Shown here piece after piece: positions 56,401 through 64,000 of a DNA stretch of 64,000 nt (the stretch's first letter is position 1; every line of letters starts with the position of its first letter). The notes beneath the pieces are model-generated. The model made no database searches. It was not told where the DNA came from and saw nothing but the letters and a program-made list of their open reading frames with translations. The position numbers and the translations under genes were made by a program. This stretch comes from Amblyomma americanum (lineage: Eukaryota > Arthropoda > Arachnida > Ixodida > Ixodidae). Where the stretch lies: assembly GCF_052857255.1 (NCBI RefSeq), contig NC_135505.1, positions 63,464,149 to 63,528,148 of the forward strand, in the 5' to 3' direction.

Positions 56401-56950
56401 AATGTACTGTATTACCTTTGCTTGCGTAATAGAGATGAGTTTCTTAGTCCATTAATAATGATTCTTGAGAATAGGACCTCGAGATAAATTTAGGGCAAGG
56501 CTATATAAAAAGTCTTCCTTCCATTCCTTGCTTCTATTTACCTTCAAAAAAATGAGCAAAACCGGAGAGGATAAAAAATAATGTGGCTGAAAAAAATGAG
56601 CGAACGGTTTGGAATTGACAGTGTCCAAAAACAAAACACAGCGATCGCTTTGATTTATACATGAATGGATATTCCTGAAGTGCAGAGTTAACACTACCTC
56701 TGTGACTGTCAAACTGGTAACGTTGTCCCTTCTGGGAGTAGAGGCACCTCGTTGAGCGCTGCCATGTTACCTTATCTTCAATGATTCAGGACAGTATATA
56801 TGAAACCAAGAGCATTCATCTCTGAAGAAGTCGCCGAGTACGTGTGTTGCGTCTCTCCAAGAAATCATTGCGTTCAGGCAACCTTCACGGGTAGTTCCTT
56901 CTTGCTAACTGCCTTGTTGCTATCAGTGGGATACTTCTGATCTAGGTCTT

Positions 56951-57142
56951 TTGTCCTCTCTTGAAGCGCATAGCCATACTTCTGTCAAGAGCGATAACGC
57001 GTACAGAACACGTCAGTACATCTGCTTTCTAGTTTTTGTTACGCGAAGTGTTGCCAACGTCTACTCTAGCGAAGATGATAGAGTCCTGGTATATACGGAC
57101 ATCTTGAAAATGCGCCGTAGTTTCTTCGCTGCCACTCAATAA
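56951..57142 (+). other. Conserved frame of unknown meaning, copy B
   Basis: A 63-codon frame starts SSLEAHSHTSVKSDNAYRTR and contains YICFLVFVTRSVANVYSSED. It ends with the same 19 residues as copies A and C. B and C differ by few substitutions in this stretch. There is no recognised domain, signal peptide or splice evidence. Confidence 0.3.
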
Positions 57143-57539
57143 AGCGAGGTATGCTTGCTGCCTGTTGGCAAACATCAACTTTTGTTCCGCTAATAGCGGC
57201 TTGCTTGTATCGTTTTAGCGCCTGTCAGCAGTAAGCCTCTTGATTACCGTTTAAACGACAAGCCTACAAGGAACTTCTTACTTCCAAAGCGTCCGACTTG
57301 TCTTTGTTGTCTCAAGAGGTATCGCTTGAGAATATTACTTGAGAAGAAGAAGAAGAAGAAGAAAACAGAACAAACATAAAGACAACGCAGGTGCGCCTTA
57401 TAGAAATCCTCCAAGAAATCCACTTCCTCTTCACGCCACGGCACCTTAAAAGAACAATTCTTATCGTTTGTTGTGTATTGATTGCTTCAATTACTTCAAC
57501 GTATAAGATGATGTGCCCTAGTGGCTGGCTTTGTGAGAA

Positions 57540-57735
57540 AAGCAGTTTGTGTTTCCACTCCCGACAGTTATTGGGAGATTGCGCACTTCCGCCATTCTGC
57601 ACCAGACTAAATTGGTCTCGAGCTCTTTCATTTAAGCATCGAATTTTTTTGACCGACGTTAATATGCTTCCAAGCGAATAGCTTGTTGCAGTTTCGTTTA
57701 GTGAAGCATTCTGGAGGCTTGTTTGCACACAGCGC
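57540..57735 (-). pseudogene. GIY-YIG-like (Penelope-type) fragment, copy B
   Basis: The minus frame has CLNERARDQFSLVQNGGSAQ then SPNNCREWKHKLL, orthologous to 53063-53383 in copy A. The YIGQ box is altered here (LTSVKKIRCLNERA). The frame then enters a GAA microsatellite at 57343-57364, which produces an artefactual Ser run. Confidence 0.45.
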
Positions 57736-58841
57736 TTTCATAACTTTTTTCCTTATCAGTCGTCTTTGATAACTTTCAAAGGTCAATTAAGTATATGTTC
57801 ATGGTGCATAGGCTGGCTAATTACTTAATATTAAGGAATGTCTTGTGCATATAGCTATTACTTGCCTATTTCTGATGCTATCGTAGGCTTGGTGGTATTA
57901 GCGCTAGCTGTTATCGCAAAGTTTCCCCGCCTGTGCATCGACCGACTTCAGTTAACATCGCGTGTCCGCGGTCACGTGACCACGCAGTGCAGATATCCCG
58001 CATCTCCAGTTAACTTCGTATTGCCGTCGTGTGGTGCGAGGTCGATGAAAGACGCCGCCAAAGGACAATGCGACATTATGCACGCCTGCTCAGCTGCCGC
58101 CGGCACAGTTACGGTAAAGCGGCCAGTGCCAGAATGACGCACCAATCGGATCGCTAGGGTGCCGCGGATGCAGCCGAGGAGGCGCGTCTTCCTTTCAACC
58201 TTGTATGTAGGTTGGAGGCCAGAGTCTGGCAGGTAGGGCTGGTCAAACAGAGGAAAAACGCGTCGGGCTGCCCGCAAACGCGGTGCACGACAACATGGTC
58301 GAGTCCGTAGAAAGACATTTTCCACACCGCTTAGCACTTTTGTTTTTCCTCAAAACGAATGCACAATTGACTTGGGCTTATGCGTGGCTCACAGTTCATG
58401 AGAAATGCAACAGTTGCAGAAACGCAAGGTATACTAACCAGCGCTGATAATCAGCCTTTTTATCTTTGGATCACCGTATGATATTTGATTCAGGTTCCTC
58501 TTCTGTACTAAACTTGCAGAAACCACCCAGATGCAATGTATACAGCAAAGCTAGAAATACGTAAGCGCTCAATGTGCTTATTTTCATCATAGGACAGATT
58601 ATTGCGGGAATGTTTCCGGGGACAATATTGAGGATTTTCGTCGCATTCCCACGTTTGACTATTACTGAATGAGAGCTGTTGTAAAAGAAAAATTGTATTT
58701 GTGCAGTCTAGCGGTACACAATCGTTAGCAAAATAAGTCGAGGCACTCGAGAGGATGCCAAGATAGGATAGATCTGCATGGAAGCTTCGGCGGGATGTTG
58801 CACTTCTGTTGTCGAGATATCGCGGTGCCTGTGGGCTTCCT

Positions 58842-58843
<2 letters not shown>

Positions 58844-58933
<90 letters not shown>
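58844..58933 (+). repeat. (CAAT)n microsatellite
   Basis: About 22 perfect CAAT units lie just downstream of copy B. The INQSINQS ORFs are artefacts. LINE 3' ends in ticks often carry such tails, so this may mark an insertion end. Confidence 0.97.
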
Positions 58934-58935
<2 letters not shown>

Positions 58936-59199
58936 TTTTTCTAGAACGAAAATGCACATTCTGCAGTGGTTCAGGGGCTGAAAGTTGGTAGCAACAACTT
59001 GAAAAGTGCTCCTTAAGGTCTACTTGGCAGATGACGACAACACACCCATAAACCTAAATAAATTTTACAAAGAGTTCAAAAATAAAGAACCAGCATAAAT
59101 AGCTGATTCACAGATACCAGGAGTATCTTTTCAAATCCAATGCATGCTCGGAGCCTTGCTTTTTTCCTCGCTTGCAGCGTCCCAGCTGATAGGGACAGC

Positions 59200-59540
59200 G
59201 GATGGTCTTAAGAGTCGCTTTCTTTATTCAATGCGCCAGGGTGTGCGCTCGGGCGGGGCAGATTGATGGTGAAGCTTGCGGTGCTCGCTTTGTCCTGACT
59301 AGACAGATAGCAATAGCAGCGAGGTTGCTTTCGTTGTTATTGGAATGGGCTGTGGTTCCCCGCTCCTCGCACGGGGCCTTGATATTTGCAGTAGCCACAC
59401 TGAAAGCATTGTAATTTTCCAGCTGGCCTGACGAGGGCAGATTGCACCAGAGGAACGCGGTCACGTGCGGAGGGCTAGTTGGTTTGTTGAAGCTCAGAGT
59501 GAAACAGCGTGAAGGAGACGAGTGCAAAAACGCATGTAAT
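59200..59540 (-). mobile_element. GC-rich segment with Penelope-type terminus
   Basis: AGGGCTAGTTGGTTTGTTGA at 59479 is the reverse complement of TCAACAAACCAACTAGCCCT, matching the TACCAACTAGCYCAA terminus class. On the minus strand, 5' to 3', a TTGAATAAAGAAAGCGACTC end lies at about 59215-59233. ORFs on both strands (59202-59527) have no domain. It separates copies B and C of the large unit and is a later insertion or a spacer. Confidence 0.3.
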
Positions 59541-60239
59541 GGCAGAGACAGTCCGCTTTATCTGTGTCAATATATGTGTATTTTCGTGTCATCACTTTTA
59601 AGCAGTTTCTTTAAATAATAGGCTAATTCTCCGAAAATTTTCTCATGACTTGCTGACCGTGACTACGGAAAGCCGGCCAGCCAGCCAGCCAGCATGGCAG
59701 CATGGCAGTATCGCAGCTGCCAGTATGCCACTGTGTCTGGAATGCTTTTCTGGCACCGAGCTCGCTAAATGTTGCTTCGAAGCTCACGCCTGCGAGGGGC
59801 AGCGAGCAGTGCTCTGACAACATGCTCCACATCATTGCTTCAGTTGGCAGATAAAACGGCTGTGGCTCAGCAGTCGCCGTAGTAGTCATGAATTGGGAAT
59901 TTGTTCTCATTGAATTGAGTTCAAGCATCGCGTACAGTCCTTTTACTGAAAACATAAATCACCGCTACAAAAGAGCACTTTAAGTGATCGCTAAGAATAC
60001 TCTTAGAAAAAACGTGGTTGGGCTGAAAGTCGTCCAAGGTCATTTTCCTGCCTACACGACGACTGGTTTAATTAGCTTTGTGAAGGTTATCGCTTGAAGT
60101 GAAGTTAGGAAAAGCGTGGATGGATACAGTACTCCTTGATAAGATTAAACCCAAACATAGAATATTGAAAGTGTTTATTAAATTCATGACATCGATAAAT
60201 AGGTAGTAATTTTAGTAAGCAGAGCGAAACTACTAAAAA

Positions 60240-61880
60240 TTATTCATGCGTGTTTCTGCAACTCCGCAAATTGTTGGCGAGAGTTCAGAAACATTACGCA
60301 CTGCAGAGCTTATACCAAGATTGCGTATGGTTCCTAGCAATATGCACACATTATTTACGACGAAGCTACCAATACACGCAATAACGATTTCATGCACAGC
60401 CGTTGTTTTCATACCCCAATCTAGTGTACTTAAATAACTAGTAATGTCACGAATTGAAAATTTGAATGTCAGAGTCAGATAGCAGATTTTTAGACAACAT
60501 TGGGTCGGTATTCGATGATATTAAGTCAATCCTCTATAAAATACGTTTCCGTTTTGATCTCTGGCGGTTTAACCTGTATCATTTATAGTATGCTTCAGAC
60601 TGCAATATTTCCCTATGAAGTCAGAATAGCATGATAGTGCCTGATTAATAAAAGTGGAGTCATCGCTCAGGCGGTAATTTGCGTCCTATACAAGTGCTTC
60701 CGTACAATTAAATTTTTTGATGCTGTCATAAACGTCAATTAGAAGGCTGCGCATCAAAACATTGCAATTTATGAGGCAAAATACGGTTTAAAAAAAGAAC
60801 TGAAACCAACAGGCATTATTGCCCTTTAAAAACGCTACATCAAAAATACAAAAGAAAAACTTTGTTACAAAGATATTTTTCGATCTGCTAAATGTTATTA
60901 ATTCGAAAGACCATGAAATGTTATGAAAATAATGTAAGACTGCGGTATAAGAGGTATTAAATTAAATATAATGAGAATGAGAATAGGCCCCAATATGTTC
61001 TTATAAATCTTGCAACTGGCCTCGAGCAATGCAAGTACTTATGCCGCAGGGCTCAATTCCCAGACTGCTGTTGTTGCCTCTGCATATCAATGATATAGGG
61101 AGTAGCCAAGTGTACCTATATAAATTTCATACCCAGACGATACCAATAATTTATTTCCGGGCACATCGCTTGCTCTACTTCAGGTCACAGTGAATAATTA
61201 CCTCTACTCACCGTTTCACAATCTGGATAATGAAAATTTGTTGCTAAAAGCCGACAAAACTATGTATGTATTCTGGGAACCAAAAAAAGGCCTGTGGGTT
61301 TAGAAATGCCTTACGTTTCAGCAATAACATTATAGGTCAAGTAACAACACCAAAATTCTAGGTGCATGAATTAAAAGCAACTCATCTTAGAATACACAAT
61401 AGAACCGTCTAAGAGGAGTTAAATCAATCTGCTGTTGGGCCTAGTGGGTGCATGATAATACTACAGAAGGCGGACAGTTGGCTACGTGTATAAGAATAAA
61501 AATCCTCGCTCAGGTTTAGTTGCTATATGTATATGTCTACTCAATGCCTTCTTAGATCTGGTATTTGGAACTAAAACAGCTCAAAATTATAAGAAGTTAA
61601 ACTCATTACAGAATAAAACCATGGGGATATTTAACATTTCAATGGCAAGCATGTACTTCCGTCATGTGCGTTCGTTTCAAAGCGTTTAATAATCACAGCA
61701 AACTTCGTGGAATTACACTCTCTTAGAGCGTGCAAAAGAACGGCAAGTTTCACGAGCCAATAATTTCAAAGCCATGTTTACAGTATTCCGTTAGAAGACT
61801 GAGAAGAACATCTGACATAAGAACAAGCTACGAACGGCAGAAGACAGATTATCAGATACCAACTTTGTCGAATCGATATG
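60240..61880 (+). pseudogene. CR1-like LINE remnant in copy C, RT catalytic block
   Basis: MPQGSIPRLLLLPLHINDIG at 61049 corresponds to VPQGS-LGPLLF-IYINDI. In a shifted frame YPDDTNNLFPG at 61130 keeps both catalytic Asp (Ala replaced by Pro), and FHNLDNENLLLKADKTMYVF follows without a stop. Further on are LVFGTKTAQNYKKLNSLQNK and a final RTSYERQKTD-like block. At least one frameshift lies between the first two blocks. It is inactive and older than the duplication. Confidence 0.8.
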
Positions 61881-62867
61881 AAGCGGTTGCCAATTGAAAC
61901 AAACCATCCCTAAAATATTAAACATTTGTTAACCACATGTTGCCCATGCATAACATTTAATTAGTATAGTTCAGACATTCTTCATGCTGGTTTGTTGTAC
62001 CATAAAATGCACATTTTTCGACAATTTTCTTCAGCGCCATGCAGTAGCTGGTTTTTAAAGTATCGATGTGCCAATATTTTCATTCCTAATATAATTTTCT
62101 TGACTGAGGTTTGTTTATTGCGAAACAATTCATAATGTTTTGTTAATATTAGCGGATTATTATTCCTATTGTAAATGTTTTTACCTTTTGTGGATATGTG
62201 AAGCTCTAAATTCATGACCATGTTTCTGACTTTGCAAATTTTATTCATGTTTTGAAGTGCATTTGTCAAATGCTCTTCGAGCACGTTTCTTTACCTGCTC
62301 GCTGCACGTCACCCGGACCGAAAGCCTTCGTTAGACATTGTAGTCTTTAGCTTTGGCTCCGGCTTCCTGCAATGAAAAGAAACAAATAAAGACAAAGAGA
62401 AACCTTCGCTTGCCCATGTCCTTTGTTTTCGTTCTGCAGTCGTTACCATGGCTGCATAAACTAAAAGGATTATAAGTGATCGTATTCGAGATGGATGGAA
62501 ACTCTCCTTGTTTTCATCATTATCATGCGTAGGTACTTGAAAATAATAATAATAGTAACCTTTATTTTGCGCCATATGATATGACATATGATATGACGCC
62601 ATATTGTCATTTCCACGTGACAATACATTGACACGAATGAGTGAAAAGCAATTTTTCGACTTTGTGGCTGTTTTGTCATTTCCTGCTTTTAATTTTTCTT
62701 AAACAAGACCACTAGGGCTGCGAACTCTTCCAATATAACCGTGAGAAACGTTTATGGGGGTACTATTGAGGTACTTTCTCTTGTTACTAGAAACTAAGCG
62801 GCACTAATTTTAGCCGTTTTTGCTTCCGGATGTATGCACAGTTCAATACAGCTTTCCTCGGTGCACT

Positions 62868-63095
62868 GTGGTTTGTTTTGTTGGTTTTAATGGCCAAAAG
62901 CGGATCGGGGTATGAAGAAAACTGCAGTTGAGAGCCCCGGCTAAATTGGACCGCCTTGAATTCTTTAATATGCACTCACATCGCACGGTATACCATTTCG
63001 CCTCCATTCGAAATGTCACCGCAACGGCCGGGACCAAATTTTCGTCTTCGGGCCAGAAGCCGAGCACCATCACCACTAAGCCACCGCAGCGGCTA
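62868..63095 (-). mobile_element. SINE in copy C
   Basis: TTTGTTTTGTTGGTTTTAATGG, CAGTTGAGAGCCCCGGCTAA, ATATGCACTCACATCGCACGG, CGCAACGGCCGGGACCAAAT and CCATCACCACTAAGCCACCGC. Orthologous to the copies at 51590 and 56175, and closest of the three to the SINE consensus order. Confidence 0.8.
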
Positions 63096-63623
63096 AAGTG
63101 CTTGAGATATGAGTGGCATACTGCATTAAAACTATGTCTTGATAATAAGACATTAAGGTGAATTTATAGTCAGGCTATATAAAAATTCATGCTTCCATCT
63201 TTACTTTTAACTACCTTCATAACAATGAGCAAACCAGATAGGTTAATAAAATATGTGGCTTAAAACAAATCAATGAACTGTTAGGAATTGAGAGTGTCCG
63301 AAAACAAAACACAAGAGTCTTTTTAGTTTATGCATGAATGTATGTTCCCGAAGTGTATTATTAGCACTACCTCTTTTCCTGTAAAACTGGTGGCGATGTT
63401 CCTTCTGGGTGTAGAGGCCCCTCGTTGAGCTCTGCCGTGTTACCATATCTGAAATGATTCACGGCAGTATATCTATATTCCAAGAGCATTGCTATGTGAA
63501 GAAGTCACTGAGTTCGTGTGCTGCGTCTCTCCAAGAAATCATTGCGTTTGGCAACCTTCACGAGTAGTTCCTTCTTGCTAACTGCCTTGTTGCTATCAGT
63601 GGGATACTTCTGATCTATGTCTT

Positions 63624-63815
63624 TTGTCCTCTCTTGAAGCACATAGCCACACTTCAGTCAGGAGCGATAGCGCGTACAGATCGCGTCAGTACATCTGCTT
63701 TCTAGTTTTTGTTCCGCCAAGTGTTGCCAACGTCTACTCTAGCGAAGATGATAGAGTCCTGGTATATACGGACATCCTGAAAATGCGACGGAGTTTCTTC
63801 ACTGCCACTCAATAA
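63624..63815 (+). other. Conserved frame of unknown meaning, copy C
   Basis: A 63-codon frame starts SSLEAHSHTSVRSDSAYRSR and ends ILKMRRSFFTATQ. It keeps the reading frame relative to copy B, with mostly substitution differences. No family is recognised. See the copy A and B entries. Confidence 0.3.
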
Positions 63816-64000
63816 AGCGAGGTATGCTTGCTGCTTGTTGGCAAACATCAACCTTTCTTCAACTAATAGCGGCCTGCTTGTAGCGTTTTAGTGCCGGTCA
63901 GCAGTCATCCTCTTGATTGCCGTTTAAACGACAAGCCTACAAGAAAGTTCTTCTTACTTCCAAAGTGACCTGCTTTTCCTTGATGTCTAAAACGAAACCG

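Larger units (their letters stand above)
54879..58712 (+). repeat. Large composite repeat unit, copy B (5'-truncated)
   Basis: It starts GTTGCTATATGGTGCATTCG, inside the CR1-like RT C terminus (A about 50297), and runs parallel to A until AAAAGAAAAATTGTATTTGTGC, matching A's end. It lacks the LINE 5' part, the Penelope insertion and the CACGTG dimer. It contains the SINE, the conserved plus frame and the minus GIY-YIG-like block. It follows A with no spacer, so the junction at about 54878 is a tandem breakpoint. Confidence 0.8.
59620..64000 (+). repeat. Large composite repeat unit, copy C (runs off the window)
   Basis: It begins with a GCCA-bearing stretch at 59670 and the GGCTGTGGCTCAGCAGTCGC start at 59856. 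It parallels copy A to A's position about 52745 where the window ends. It lacks the Penelope insertion, giving an empty target site at about 61470. It has the best preserved CR1-like RT of the three copies, the SINE at 62868 and the conserved plus frame at 63624. An extra AATAAT insertion with a CATATGATATGA duplication lies at 62540-62600. Confidence 0.8.

Noticed and set aside
58778..58991. INQS repeat protein
   Set aside because: Translation of the CAAT microsatellite.
59202..59527. Opposite-strand ORFs of 70 and 99 codons
   Set aside because: They overlap on both strands in a GC-rich segment ending in a Penelope-type terminus and lack recognisable features.

Overview
The window looks like repeat-rich nuclear DNA of an arthropod. 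A hard tick (Ixodidae, Rhipicephalus/Dermacentor-like) fits best. Reasons: tRNA-headed SINEs resembling the tick Ruka family, Penelope-like elements with a recurrent TACCAACTAG-type terminus, mariner, Ty3/Gypsy and several LINE lineages, all decayed, in AT-rich unique DNA. Species assignment is from memory of such repeats, not a search. There is no bacterial-style gene organisation, operon, CRISPR array or rRNA.

Layout. 0-11 kb: MITEs, a Gypsy relic on the minus strand (gag, RNase H and integrase remain), three SINEs, a LINE 3' end, and an LTR-like segment with a TATA box and a textbook heat-shock element. 11-22 kb: LINE, Penelope, mariner and CR1 remnants, and a 64-bp-arm hairpin next to a 92-bp tandem repeat. 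22-24.7 kb: a second decayed Gypsy on the plus strand. 24.7-35 kb: mostly unique AT-rich DNA with two foldback MITEs of one family. 35-47.8 kb: LINE fragments on both strands, a hAT-like transposase relic, a 323-bp CA/CACG microsatellite, and a LINE 3' ORF still open for 332 codons. 47.9-64 kb: a composite repeat unit present three times head to tail (A full, B lacking the 5' part, C running off the window), with later insertions found only in copy A.

The only non-transposon coding signal is a set of minus-strand exon-like ORFs at about 34.1, 30.95, 30.5, 18.4 and 11.2 kb. Several have good splice sites. The 18.4-to-11.2 kb junction is phase-compatible, and the last exon ends in a GPI-anchor-like hydrophobic tail followed by AATAAA. 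I infer one cysteine-rich secreted or GPI-anchored tick protein whose introns hold most of the transposons between 11 and 31 kb. Its family is not recognised.

The elements do not form a pathway. They record nested insertion and segmental duplication. The most informative parts are the 16-kb triplicated unit with its datable insertions, the short Penelope insertion bounded by 105-bp inverted arms and an 11-bp target duplication, and the candidate split host gene.
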